Of a stretch of DNA of 20,807 bases, positions 8,658 through 18,360 are shown piece after piece. The notes under the pieces are model-generated. The model saw only the letters and a list, made by a program, of their open reading frames with translations, did no database searches and had not been told where the DNA came from. Position 1 is the stretch's first letter. Each line of letters begins with the position of its first letter. The position numbers and the translations under genes are program-made. This DNA is from Ophiothrix spiculata (lineage: Eukaryota; Echinodermata; Ophiuroidea; Amphilepidida; Ophiotrichidae): the NCBI GenBank assembly GCA_000969725.1, contig JXSR01S011190.1. One strand, given 5' to 3'.

Positions 8658-8866
8658 CTGTAAACGGGGTTATTTTCGCAAGGGTTTAATTATCGTGAAT
8701 TTCGCAAATCAGCATCTAACCGCGAATATAACAACCCGCGAATACATTTATTTTATGTGCAGGTCTATGTAATGAAGCATTAAAATGCTAATTTAACACG
8801 CACAAAAAGGCTGTGATTCTCTGGTTTCGCGAAAAATTCTTCTTGCGAAAATATTCCCATTTACAT
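8658..8866. mobile_element. MITE with CTGTAAACGGGG / TTTTCGC ends
   Basis: Left end CTGTAAACGGGGTTATTTTC and right end GCGAAAATATTCCCATTTAC are inverted, flanked by TA (8656-8657 and 8867-8868). The interior is rich in TTTCGCG and CGCGAA motifs, unlike the AT-rich surroundings. Similar TACTGTAAA elements with TTTTCGCG interiors are, from memory, common in marine invertebrate genomes. 209 bp, no coding capacity. Confidence 0.75.
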
Positions 8867-9151
8867 TATAAGTATCCTTCTGCATCTTTGCTTCGAACTC
8901 ATTGCTATTAGTATAACAGACGAAAGTTCAGAAACAGCTGCAAATCAATTTATTTTTAGACATGAAATTTAAAAAACCTCCAACCCTTCATTTTTAGCGC
9001 CTGACTATGAGTGGGCGTCGAGGTGCTGCCAAAATTACACCCTTTTGTCTGTGCAATGTGCCAGTTTGTTACACCATCTTTTAGTTTCACTCAAGTATTT
9101 GATGAGAAGTACTTTTTCCGTGGATTAAACGAGGGAGCAATTTCAATTCGT

Positions 9152-9275
9152 AAATACAGTTGTATTTTTAAGTTATTTTCATTGTCCATGTCAATATAAA
9201 ATATAAATACATTTGTATTTTTAAGTTATTTTTGTTGTCCATGTCAATATAAAATATAAATACATTTGTATTTTC
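9152..9275. repeat. 53-bp tandem repeat, about 2.3 copies
   Basis: A unit with GTATTTTTAAGTTATTTT and CCATGTCAATATAAAATAT recurs with a 53-base period (CCATGTCAAT at 9186 and 9239). The copies differ at a few positions. Confidence 0.85.
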
Positions 9276-9490
9276 AACATTATTTTCATAGTTCTTAAAA
9301 AACAAATTCTCAGCTATGCTTCAATTTTATGTATTATAACTTACTTGTTGGGGTTACTTTTTATACAGATATCAACAATAATGTACAGATTGGTGTTTTG
9401 CATGCTTGTATTCTTGTGGAAGGTGACTATGGCTTGTAGAGGTATTTTTCAACTTGAAGATGAGAGTTTACTTAGTTGTTATGTCTGCGA

Positions 9491-10071
9491 TTTTACTAAA
9501 GACCGAGTACGCAATCAAAGATTACCTCCACAAACAATAGTTGGATGTTATTCCATTAGAGTCATTTGAGTATTTTGTTTTGCATGTATATTTGATACAG
9601 GTCACTGATCACTGACCTATTAGGCCTGGTTAAACCATATTGTGGGTATTGAAAATTCTTTTTGCTAAAGACTTGAGTGCGCAATCAAAGATACCTCCAC
9701 AAACAATAGTTGGATGTTATTCCATGAGAGTCATTTGAGTATTTTGTTTTGCATGTGTATTTGATACAGGTCACTGATCGCTAACCTATTATTGTTGTTT
9801 CAAATAATTCTCAGACAAGAAAATTTAGAACTTAGCGTAACTCACTTACGTGTACATTTTACGTGAATACACAACGCTTTTCAGGCACGTGCGATGTCGC
9901 GGTACTGTGGATTACTGATTGGAAAGGGTGTTGCGTATTTCCCGGTGCCCCGTTCTTGTCACAACTTATGAATACGCGGTTGCTGCGTTCAGAAATCATG
10001 TTTGTGTCCAAAATTTATTTGAAACAATAATAGGCCTGGTTAAACCGGTTTATATTGTGGGTTTTGAAACT
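9491..10071 (+). repeat. Tandem duplication, ~165-bp unit, second copy interrupted
   Basis: 9491-9651 is repeated at 9659-9791 and then, after an insertion, at 10031-10071. Matching landmarks are CGCAATCAAAGA, CAAACAATAGTTGGATG, GATACAGGTCACTGATC and TAGGCCTGGTTAAACC. The copies are roughly 90% identical by eye. The 74-codon frame that ends in the first copy is not maintained in the second, so there is no sign it is coding. Confidence 0.85.
9792..10030. mobile_element. MITE with TTRTTGTTTCAAATAA ends, filled site
   Basis: The ends TTGTTGTTTCAAATAA and TTATTTGAAACAATAA are inverted and flanked by TA (9790-9791 and 10031-10032). The first copy of the surrounding tandem duplication shows the uninterrupted site (CCTATTAGGCC near 9616-9626), which sets the boundaries of the 239-bp insertion. 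The interior is richer in GC than its surroundings and contains ACGTG motifs. No coding capacity. Confidence 0.85.
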
Positions 10072-10672
10072 CTAATTATGGCCTGAATGCAATTTGTCCG
10101 ATAAGTCAAAAGCCACAATTAGTAGCTATGGAATCTGCTGTTCATATTTAGTATATACATTTATTATTCATACATTCTGGTTGGTTGGAAACATTTGATA
10201 TTTGGCAGGGGCAGATTTTGCTCCCTGTCCCCTTATTTTTGCAGAGTAACACTTAGCATAACTCAATTCTTTGATTGGATTGCTTAGCCATTTGTGAATG
10301 ACAAATTCAATTTCATTGCATTGATATTTGGCTCTCATAATATGGAAGATGAAAATAAGGCTTTTTTGTAGAAATGATTAAAAAACAAAATCAAGCAATC
10401 TTATGTTTTACTATTACAATCATTATAATGCATGTCTGTATGAATTACATTTAAAACTGGCTTATTTATATTAAAATTGTACAGATATCATCACATATTT
10501 TGTTGAAATTTGATATGTGTGACTCATTGGTTTACGTTATTGTTACGTACTCAACATCAGCATCCACGTCTCGTTTTGGTGCAGTTCATCAGTCACATTA
10601 TCTTAGTGCAAATAGATATGTGTGCGTAAACCTTGTTTTCTCTGACAATTAAATACCACAATACTGCATTCG
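10072..10672. other. Intergenic sequence, nothing recognised
   Basis: AT-rich with no supported gene or repeat. Confidence 0.5.
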
Positions 10673-10999
10673 CAGGCTTGCCAACCATCCAGCATTTCGC
10701 AGGACAGTCCCGCATTTGAGACTTTTAAACCCTTAAAATGTGGGATGTCCCGCATTTCCATACTGCAAAAATAGAAAAAAAAAGTTAAAAGAAAAATACA
10801 ATAACTAGCATGATGAAACTATTTTAATTTTTTTCAGATCAGAATATATGAATTATCCATGTTTTATGTACCTTTCCGTGCCAAAATAATGAAGAAAAGT
10901 CATGTTTTCAAATTAAAAAGTAACATGGTTCTGATGGAGGGGCTCGCTACGCATTTCCAAAGTGTCCCGTTTTTGGATTACCAAAGGTTGGTAAGCCTG
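10673..10999. mobile_element. MITE with CAGGCTTGCCAACC ends
   Basis: Left CAGGCTTGCCAACCATCC and right GGTTGGTAAGCCTG are inverted. The flanks CATTCG (10667-10672) and CATTTG (11000-11005) could be a diverged 6-base target duplication. Subterminal GTCCCGCATTT motifs occur on the left (near 10715 and 10748) and a matching GTGTCCCGTTTTTGGA on the right. The CAGGSTTGCCAACC start suggests a hAT-like element, but the target duplication is not a clean 8 bases. The 63-codon frame inside is not a recognised protein. Confidence 0.65.
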
Positions 11000-11389
11000 C
11001 ATTTGTTGATGATAGCAAAACAGTTACTTCAGCCAAAAAACAAGTTATGAAGTGTGTTAGCAGTACCGCAAAATTCTAGTGTATGGCATGTTTTCACCAT
11101 TTTGTGTTATGCATCATGATCAGCAGGGAAATTGTGAGATTATTATCACCACTGATATATGACAAATAAGCAAACATGTTTGTCAGTCTCATCTCGCTGA
11201 TGGAAAACAAAGGATCTTGTTTGAAAATTCCAGGTATGTTTTCACTTCTGTGTGTTGTGAACAATAGTTTGAAATTTCCATCATGTTACACCAACACATG
11301 AACTTTCCTGAACATTTGTCATCTGTTCAACGAATCAGGTCTGTTGGTAATGTTGTGGTAAAGCCATGGTAAAGACCCATGTTTGAAAA
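11000..11389. other. Intergenic sequence, nothing recognised
   Basis: No supported gene or repeat. Confidence 0.5.
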
Positions 11390-11481
11390 CAGGCATGAGA
11401 ATTTTAAGATAATTATCTGATTTCGGATATTTTTATCATCCAAATTCATCAGATATTTTTTTTAAATCATTCTCATGCCTG
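11390..11481. repeat. Small palindromic element with CAGGCATGAGAAT ends
   Basis: CAGGCATGAGAATTTTAA on the left is inverted as ATTCTCATGCCTG on the right, with ATTATCTGAT opposite ATCAGATATT nearer the centre. The 92 bases could fold into one imperfect hairpin. No clear target duplication. Probably a minimal MITE. Confidence 0.7.
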
Positions 11482-11998
11482 AGTAAAACATGTGCCATAC
11501 ATTGTAATTTTCATTACCTTTGCTAGGAAAATTAATTGAATATGAAACGATGAGGAAGTCAAATTAAATACATTTATTGAGTTCAAATGTTCTGTCCGTG
11601 CATAACAATGCATTTTGTAATCCGTAGTAAAATATTTTGTTAACCCATTACTTATTCTATTCACTGGAGTCAATAAGTATAGATAATCCCCACTTGAGAA
11701 ATTGCAATCCGTAACAATCTTTTTGTGTTTACACGATAAAAAGCACAACTAATACCGCTAGACGTTTTTGCTTTAGTCGGGAGACAATAGCCTATAATCA
11801 TATACTTTGATTGACAGGCCTCTTTTGTGCGGTAAGATAATTCGATACTTCTTTTGTCATTTACAATTTGTAAACTATTTTGTAAACTAAATTCTTTGTC
11901 CATTAATGAGATAACTTACGACAAACTTGAACAGGCTAAGTGTCTAATAGACCTGTATGTGATGTACCTGGTAAATATATTGTAATGTAAATAACTCA
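11482..11998. other. Intergenic sequence, nothing recognised
   Basis: Two overlapping minus-strand frames of 91 and 77 codons occur here but show no recognisable domain, splice context or conservation signal. No repeat structure seen. Confidence 0.45.
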
Positions 11999-12324
11999 CA
12001 CTTCCAAAAATAACTGCCAGTCAATAGACTGAGGCCTAAAAATGTAATTGTTTGATTGGTGTAACATAAGAAAAAAATGGGAAGGTTGGCTTTTTTTTTT
12101 TAAATTTTCAGTAAACAACAACTAATTCCATGTTAGTTTGAGTGCTTTTTTCATTACGTTTAAAAAAACCCCATCAAATTCACTAAATATGGGTGCTTTT
12201 TTGACCCTATTTTTTATTTGTCCTGAAAATTAGGGTTGGACAGGTAATGCCAATCAAACAATATTTTTTTAAGCCTGACCAAAATTTGGCTTAGTTAATT
12301 GACTGGCATTTGTTTTTGGAAGTG
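11999..12324. mobile_element. Inverted-repeat element with CACTTCCAAAAA ends
   Basis: Left end CACTTCCAAAAATAACTGCC and following CAGTCAATAGACT match in reverse TTTTTGGAAGTG and AATTGACTGGCATT on the right. A second inverted segment, TTGTTTGATTGG near 12049 against CCAATCAAACAATA near 12251, extends the arms to roughly 60-75 bases with gaps. 326 bp, T-rich centre, no coding capacity. No clear target duplication. Confidence 0.75.
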
Positions 12325-12485
12325 CTAATATATTATTCAACTTTAAATATTGCTTTTTTCATGCAGGTCTTTCTCAGAGGTATGATTGTTGCATGTTAAC
12401 AATGCTGCAATAATATGCTTATGGGAAGGTGTTTATTTTTTTCAATTGTTTTGAAAAATTAAGCACATTAACATAAGTCAGACCT

Positions 12486-12737
12486 GGGGTCGATTTCACT
12501 AACGTTAAAATGCATCATTAATACATCGTAAGACCAAAACCCATCGTTAGCTAAAACTACCTCTTGATCCCACGCAACGTTAACAAAGGGTTTGATTTTT
12601 CTAATGCATAATTCGTATACCTTACGCTGCGGTGAACACTTACGAAGGGTTTTCATGTCTTTGTGATGTCTAGTTGTAGTTACGAGCTGAACCCTTCGTT
12701 AGCTTCGATGCATCTTAATGTTAGTGAAATCGACCCC
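12486..12737. mobile_element. MITE with GGGGTCGATTTCACTAA ends
   Basis: GGGGTCGATTTCACTAACGT on the left is matched in reverse by TTAGTGAAATCGACCCC on the right; the arms continue as AAATGCATC against GATGCATCTT, about 31 bases in all. The interior contains CTTACG and CGTTAGC motifs on both strands. 252 bp. The minus-strand 62-codon frame that covers it is a shadow of the repeat. No clean target duplication. Confidence 0.8.
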
Positions 12738-12840
12738 CGTACATTTCCTGTAATGACTAAACTTGACCTCAATTTCTTTTTGTCTTTTTATATTGCAAAT
12801 TATTATCCATAATTCATGTGAGCAAACCAGGCTTCAAAGT

Positions 12841-13060
12841 AGTGACATATGCAACTCACCACATCTGACGGTACAGACATAACTGTCCTGCATTTTGAGG
12901 GACAATCCCTCACTCTTATAATAAAAAAAGTCCTGAAATGAAATGGCCCTCATTTTGCTTACTATGTTTTATTATGCATGTCATTGTGATGTCCCTCATT
13001 CCAAAGTTGGTTGTGCCACAGAGGTTGAATCCCTGAATGTGGCACAACCAACTTTCTTGT
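12841..13060. repeat. Probable degenerate relative of the 10673-10999 element
   Basis: GTCCTGCATTTTGAGGGACA near 12884, repeated GTCCCTCATT motifs and CCAAAGTTGG near 13001 parallel GTCCCGCATTTGAG and CCAAAGGTTGG in the element at 10673-10999. The left terminus is not clear. The right part contains the perfect hairpin at 13003-13055. Confidence 0.35.
13003..13055. repeat. Perfect 18-base hairpin
   Basis: AAAGTTGGTTGTGCCACA at 13003-13020 is followed by a 17-base loop and its exact reverse complement at 13038-13055. No T run follows directly and no RNA family is recognised. Confidence 0.9.
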
Positions 13061-13549
13061 ATCTTCAGTTTCGTAACAAATATTTTTATTGTTCATTCTA
13101 TCCAGTGATGAATTTTCTGCAGACTTTTATTGTGAGATTTCTTTGGGATGGTGGTTTTAAGGGCTTGGGAACTTGTTCAATTTTTTATTTTATTGTTAAT
13201 GTATGTAATTACAAATAAATGACTTTGGGTGACTTGACTTTGATTTGTTTTGTGATTTATTTCATTGTATAGATGGATGTTATTTGAATTGGTTTATATC
13301 AGTATTTCAGTGACAGTATATGAGATGAGTTACAGCAAAAGGTACCAAAAGTTGGAGCTACAAGTGTCTGATTATAAAACTCTAAAAAACTAATCAATAA
13401 ATCAATATTTTAAGAGAGAGCAATAAAAAGTAGATAAAAGCACCTCTTGCCTTTGTTATTTCACCCAGGAACTAATGATGGCTTTAATTTACTACCCTTG
13501 ATTATTATTATTTTAAATGGTTCTCCAACTTAAAGAACCTCTTGCTGTA
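13056..13549. other. Intergenic sequence, nothing recognised
   Basis: AT-rich. A plus-strand 91-codon frame ending at 13218 begins inside the repeat at 12943 and spans the hairpin, so it is unlikely to be a gene. Confidence 0.5.
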
Positions 13550-13830
13550 AAGCTCAATTCATACTCGGCCTCCAAACAAAATTTTTCCTACCAAACATTT
13601 GGTCATGACGTCAAAATGACGATTGACTCCAAACAAAACAACTTGAACACCGAGCTGAGACCAAATAATATTTCGCGCTAGAATGCACATGCTATTGAAT
13701 TGCCATATACATTGGACCAAATGTTTGTTATCCGTTCATAGTTTAAATTCGATGGCAAATATTTGGTGAAGTCACGACCAAATGTTTGGTAGGAAAAATT
13801 TTGTTTGGAGGTCTAGTATGAATTGAGCTT
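13550..13830. mobile_element. MITE with AAGCTCAATTCATACT ends, copy 1
   Basis: Left AAGCTCAATTCATACTCGGC and right AGTATGAATTGAGCTT are inverted. The arms go on through CCTCCAAACAAAATTTTT and CCTACCAAACATTTGGTC to about 55 bases. TA flanks both ends (13548-13549 and 13831-13832). The interior has ATGACGTCAAAATGACG. 281 bp with no coding capacity; the open frames here are shadows of the repeat. Confidence 0.9.
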
Positions 13831-13832
13831 TA

Positions 13833-14099
13833 GGGTGAATACATAGTTGGCCTCCAAACAAAATTTTCGCTACCAAACATTTGGTCATGACGTCAAAATG
13901 ACGAGTGACTCCAAATAACTTCAACACCGGAGTTGGAGACCAAATAAAATTTTGCGCTAGATTGCACATGTATTGAATTGCCATATACATTGCACCAAAT
14001 GTTTGTTACCGGTTCATGCTTAAATTCGATGGCAAATATTTGGTGACCAAATGTTTGGTAGCGAAAATTTTGTTTTGAGGCCGACTATGATCTGAGCCT
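13833..14099. mobile_element. MITE of the same family, copy 2, abutting copy 1
   Basis: Same family and orientation as the element at 13550-13830: TTGGCCTCCAAACAAAATTT, CTACCAAACATTTGGTC and GACGTCAAAATGACG are shared, then the inverse at the right ending GACTATGATCTGAGCCT. It starts straight after the TA at 13831-13832 that ends copy 1 and is followed by TA at 14100-14101. 267 bp. The outer left end (GGGTGAATACATAG) has diverged more than the right. Confidence 0.85.
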
Positions 14100-14271
14100 T
14101 ACGATATATACATATTCCTGAAGGGTATCTTAAAATATCCAATTCATACAATCTGGGTATTGAATTAGTTTGTTGACTTTTCGACATACACATTTTTATA
14201 AGACCATATCTCCAGCTCCAAAATGATATGATATGACTCATCAGGATATTCTGAAGTTGAGATATAACCAG

Positions 14272-14497
14272 TACGTCCCGAAATCAATCTTTACTGAAAT
14301 TTTAGCCCAAACACAGTTTTGCCTATAAAACTAGCAAGCCATAACATTAGCTCCTACAATGAATTGTTGTTCGGGATGGGTGGTAGTGCGCATCAATTTC
14401 ACACCTATTTGAGTGCATCGTCATGCTTTATCAGTGCATAGTGGGATTAAATGTCAGTCAAAATTGATTTCCGGTTGGGAAACCCCGGATCGACGTA
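14272..14497. mobile_element. Possible MITE with TACGTC ends
   Basis: GAAATCAATCTTTACTGA (14280-14297) is matched in reverse by TCAGTCAAAATTGATTTC (14454-14471), and TACGTC / GACGTA lie outside them. The right arm has about 15 more bases between terminus and matched block than the left. No coding capacity. Confidence 0.45.
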
Positions 14498-14747
14498 TTA
14501 AAATGTAGTGTCTGGAAATTATAGTTTTAGAAAACAAAACCCACCTACTTCCTTTGAGTTGTACCCAAAATTTCATAATCATGAAAATGGAACATCCACA
14601 CATATTTGTGACTGTCCATCCCTAACCAGTCGTAAATGCAGCCTCTTTGTCATTTTTGAAATATTTGCAAAGACCATGGTATAATGATTAAAATTACACT
14701 TCAATGAACTTCACTGGATTTCCATAAGTCCAGTTATGGTCCATTAA

Positions 14748-15489
14748 GGCTGCAATCACATAGTATACAATATTGACTGCTTTGAGGGGCATGGTTTAAA
14801 TTATTTTCCGGAGGTTCGCTGAGGGCATATTCATGGTTTTGAGATCACCGAGGGAAAATAATTTTAACCATGCCCCGAACAAAAAGCAGTCAATATTCGT
14901 TTTATATACCGAATATATAGATTTTCGTTATCTGGTTGGTTAAAAGAACGATAATGATTTACGATATTTCTCTTTTCAATGCTGACCGCGCCGTATTGTA
15001 TGCAAAATGTATTGAGCGGGCCTAGTGAAAAATATGCCCCGGGCCTAGTAAAATCCATGCCCTCACTCTTAACCAATCAGAGGACAGGAATCTGTATATG
15101 AGGTATATAATACAAAATATATCATGAGGTCAAATTTGGACTTTTCTATTTCACGAGGCGTAGCCGAGTGAAATGGATCAGTCCAAATTTGACCGAATGA
15201 TATATTTTGTACTATTGCACGTGCATAGGCGTTCAATATTTGTTTTATATCATGAAATCACACCTGTTTGATTCATGCCGTGCAATAGTACAAACTATTG
15301 CACGGCTCAAATCACTGTAATCATGATATAAAACTATACGGTGTACGGTATTCGCTATACTCTCCCCAGGGAGTGATTCATATTTGAAATTGACAGGGAT
15401 TATCCTCATCACTAAACACATGAGTGCCTCCCCAGGAGGGTATAACGAATATCGTATACCCATGCGTATACTTCTATGTGATCGCAGCC
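14748..15489. mobile_element. 742-bp element with TTAA-flanked GGCTGC ends and inner palindromes
   Basis: The outer ends GGCTGCAATCACATAG and CTATGTGATCGCAGCC are inverted and both lie next to TTAA (14744-14747 and 15490-15493). The target could be TTAA or TA, since the bases are palindromic. Inside are at least three separate fold-backs: CAATATTGACTGCTTT with GGGGCATGGTT (14778 to 14903), GTCAAATTTGGAC (15129 to 15193), and TTTTATATCATGA with GTGCAATAGTA (15243 to 15324). No transposase is encoded; short frames are shadows. Confidence 0.75.
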
Positions 15490-15805
15490 TTAAGGTTACC
15501 TGGGAGTGAAATGTATAAGTGAGATAAACACATTCAAAGATCAGTTAACTCTATATTTTCTGTTGATTTTCCTTTAAACATACAGATATATTTCATATTT
15601 CCTATATGTTCTGTTGATTATATTTCATATATATAATTGTTTAAATGAAACTTTGCAAGTGTTTTGAAGTAGCACAAGGATTGTGAATTTGTCAAAAAAT
15701 CAGTTTTGGCAAATTACACTGTTTGCATGTATTATCACCTGTAGCACAAAATGAAGTTGGCTGCATTTACGGCTGTATAAAAGTAATTCAAATTTGGTTT
15801 TGGTA
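15490..15805. other. Intergenic sequence, nothing recognised
   Basis: AT-rich with a short direct repeat of ATATTTCATAT (near 15588 and 15619). No supported feature. Confidence 0.5.
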
Positions 15806-16123
15806 GGGGTGTGCCACTGGGAAATGTGAAGTACCCCCATGTTTATACCAATTTTCCAAGAAAAAGGGACCCACCCATCCATATACCAAATGCCAAAATT
15901 TTGAGTCAAATTTATACAAAAATTGAAATTTTATGCAAACATTTACGCTAAGACTGATTTTTGTTTGAAAATTAGGAAAAAATCCAAAGCTTGCGCCATT
16001 TGATGCAAATTTCTGAAATTTTGAAAAACAGACCTATCAAAATACCACATTTTGCAAAGAAAAAGGACCCATTGGTATACCAGACAACCTGATTTTTGCT
16101 ACCGGAGTTTGCGGCACATCCCC
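15806..16123. mobile_element. Inverted-repeat element with GGGGTGTGCCRC ends
   Basis: GGGGTGTGCCACTGGG on the left pairs with GCGGCACATCCCC on the right. The interior repeats phrases such as AAAAAGGGACCCA and AAAAAGGACCCATTGG together with TATACCA motifs (15845, 15882, 16075), so it has a short internal repeat. GTA flanks both ends (15803-15805 and 16124-16126), which could be a 3-base target duplication. No coding capacity. Confidence 0.55.
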
Positions 16124-16477
16124 GTAATCACTTCTGTACCCCTCCTGGGGATTGCAACCAATGGATGAGAGTGTCCGCGTATGAATGTACTAAAGATTCT
16201 CAGTCAGAGCTTGATTAGTGCTAGCATTGCTGGCTAGCAGTTAATTTATTATGATAAACAAACATAATTAACAGACAACATATAAATATGATTCAATATG
16301 TTTAAAACAAACAGGTTCAATGTTACATTGCTTTTCAGTTGCTTAAGTGTGAAAATTGCTCAATAATTTTCTGACATTTAAAAAATTGGGACAGTTATAA
16401 ATTATTTTTTGATGAAGTGCAGTGAGCCAGTCACACTGAAGGGCACCACATTGCTTCACAATAATATTCTATTTTCA

Positions 16478-16697
16478 ACAAAATACATATTGTTTTTAAC
16501 AAATACACATTGTTTTTGACAAAAACATATTGGCCCGTATTCTAGAAAGATGTTTAGCTAAACAATTGTTTAACTAAGCATTAACAATGCGTAAGCTTTC
16601 AAGTGGAACAGTTCAATGAGTCATGCTGTTGGCGAGAAATAAAACCTTGATTTAGCTAAACACCTTTCTGGAATACGGGCCATTGTTTTTCAAAATG
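16478..16697. repeat. ACATATTGTTTTT minisatellite, interrupted
   Basis: Units of about 20-22 bases with ACAYATTGTTTTT recur at roughly 16485, 16506 and 16526, the last broken by the MITE at 16532-16681 and continued by ATTGTTTTTCAAAA at 16682-16695. Confidence 0.75.
16532..16681. mobile_element. 150-bp MITE with GGCCCGTATTCTAGAAAG ends
   Basis: GGCCCGTATTCTAGAAAG and TTTAGCTAAA on the left are matched in reverse by TTTAGCTAAA and CTTTCTGGAATACGGGCC on the right. ATT flanks both ends (16529-16531 and 16682-16684), consistent with a 3-base target duplication as in PIF/Harbinger-like elements, though ATT is not the usual TWA. No coding capacity. Confidence 0.85.
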
Positions 16698-16714
16698 CTA
16701 TAAAGTAAGACTAT

Positions 16715-17215
16715 GGGGCTCTCCACACGGAAGCATCAAATCTAGATGAATGTAGATTTCCGAAGTGCAGATTATGTTCACTCGGCGGGGCTTGAATCTG
16801 ACTTTGTTCCAGTTGCGTGTATTGTCACTCTGGAATGTGCATGGAAATATTGCATCTAAATTAATTAAATTAATGACGTAGAAGTTTGACCTCGCCGCTT
16901 CATGTCAATTACTTGCATATGTTCACCTGATAGTCTGGTAAGCGATCATTTAGATTATTGGGATATTATAACTTATTCTGTTTAATATTTAGTCTCATAG
17001 ATTAAGAAACTGTTTTGTTAACATATTTTTTCTTTGTTGTTTTGTTTTATATAATTAACTATACCTATATGTTTGGTGAAAGTTAATAAATTCTGATTCT
17101 ACATGCATGTACACACGCAGTCACTTGCACTCGTGTGATCATTTGCTGAAGTCCAGTTTAATCTACATGCATCTAGATGTGCGAAATAGATTGAATTGTC
17201 CGTCTGGAGAACCCC
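16715..17215. mobile_element. 501-bp non-autonomous element with GGGGYTCTCCASACGG ends
   Basis: GGGGCTCTCCACACGG and CCGTCTGGAGAACCCC are inverted and flanked by TAT (16712-16714 and 17216-17218). The arms go on with ATCTAGATGAATGTAGATT on the left and AATCTACATGCATCTAGAT on the right, about 70 bases with gaps. The central 300 bases are AT-rich with no coding frame. Superfamily not certain. Confidence 0.8.
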
Positions 17216-18159
17216 TATGATCACAATACTTTGTGCGAACAGTTACGAACAGTGTTTTGATGATGATTTGCCCATATTGTACGACCTTCTAGAATTGTTT
17301 TTGGCAAAAGTGCGTCCATAGACCGTAAACAATGGTTTAAAATGTCAGCATGTTCTATGCAAACTCTTAACGCAGTACGACTAATTGTGACATAGATTAA
17401 ACCATTTTATTCAAAGGTAGAGGAGCATTTTTTTATTTATTCAGGATGGATTTCATCATTAAATTGCACAAAATTGTTAGCTAAAATACATTTATTGAAG
17501 CATGCAAGGAATGTCCTGCAACCTCATTTATTGATTGGCTCCCTTCAGTGACATGTGACACAAGTGAATTTCTTTAAAATGTTATTAACCTCATACCAAA
17601 TATTCTACTGTCCTTGATACGAAACTTAATTTACACGGTGGAAGTATATATTTTGCATCATCTTATTTTGTTTTTTCATCCTTTCTACTCAATATAAATA
17701 ATTTTGGCGAGTCAGGACCTACGATGGCCCTTAACTGTTTGAACCAAACGAGCCGGTATACCAGATCAAGTGTACATGTACCATTACCAGATGAGCCGGT
17801 TTACCAGCTTTTAGGTCAACAAGCATGGGTAGTTACAATTTTTAACAGTCTTATTTATATTGGAAGACATCGATGAAGCTCTGAACCCATGGTTGATGGG
17901 TCATTTTGCTCTTATTTACTCGAAAGATGTGAAAAATTTCTCATATTTTTGTAAATTCGATCACAATTTTCAACAAATGTGGCTTCGCCCATAGACTACA
18001 ACGTAAATGTTGAATATGTTGGTCGACATAAATAGTGTTCTTTTGTGAATGCTGGTTATTGGAAGAATTCAGACTACTGTAAAATGAAAACGTAATGCAA
18101 GGGAAATCAAAATCAAAGTAAGTTTAGAGGTTATATTTTGTTTTTTAAGTTTTGGGTTG
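17216..18159. other. Intergenic sequence, nothing firm
   Basis: A short inverted pair of TGGTTTAA motifs (about 17332 and 17397) and a direct repeat of GAGCCGGTWTACCAG (about 17750 and 17793) are present. No gene or element can be supported. Confidence 0.5.
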
Positions 18160-18332
18160 GCCTGGGTCAGCGGTACAGATACACCTGGAATGGCCAGGGT
18201 TCAAAGGATTAACAGCTCTTATCACTGAAGTGATGGGGAGGGGTCAAATTCAAAACTATTTTGGATCCCTCTTCTATGTAATTATCAAACTTAACCCTGC
18301 GGTCTCACAGTGGCAAAAAAAAAAAATTGACC
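18160..18332 (+). mobile_element. Possible tRNA-derived SINE
   Basis: GGCCTGGGTCAGCGGTACAG resembles a tRNA A-box region and GGGTTCAAAGGA, about 30 bases later, resembles a B box. The segment ends in a run of about 13 adenines (18315 to 18328). Promoter-like boxes, ~150-base body and A-tail fit a SINE, but neither box is a close consensus match and no target duplication was found. Confidence 0.35.
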
Positions 18333-18360
18333 GAGCTGTTTTTGTACAATGCTGAAATGC

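Noticed and set aside
11473-11903. Two overlapping minus-strand frames (91 and 77 codons)
   Set aside because: Different frames over the same DNA, no splice signals that link them and no family resemblance.
12943-13218. 91-codon plus-strand frame
   Set aside because: It spans a perfect DNA hairpin and repeat motifs and has no recognised domain.
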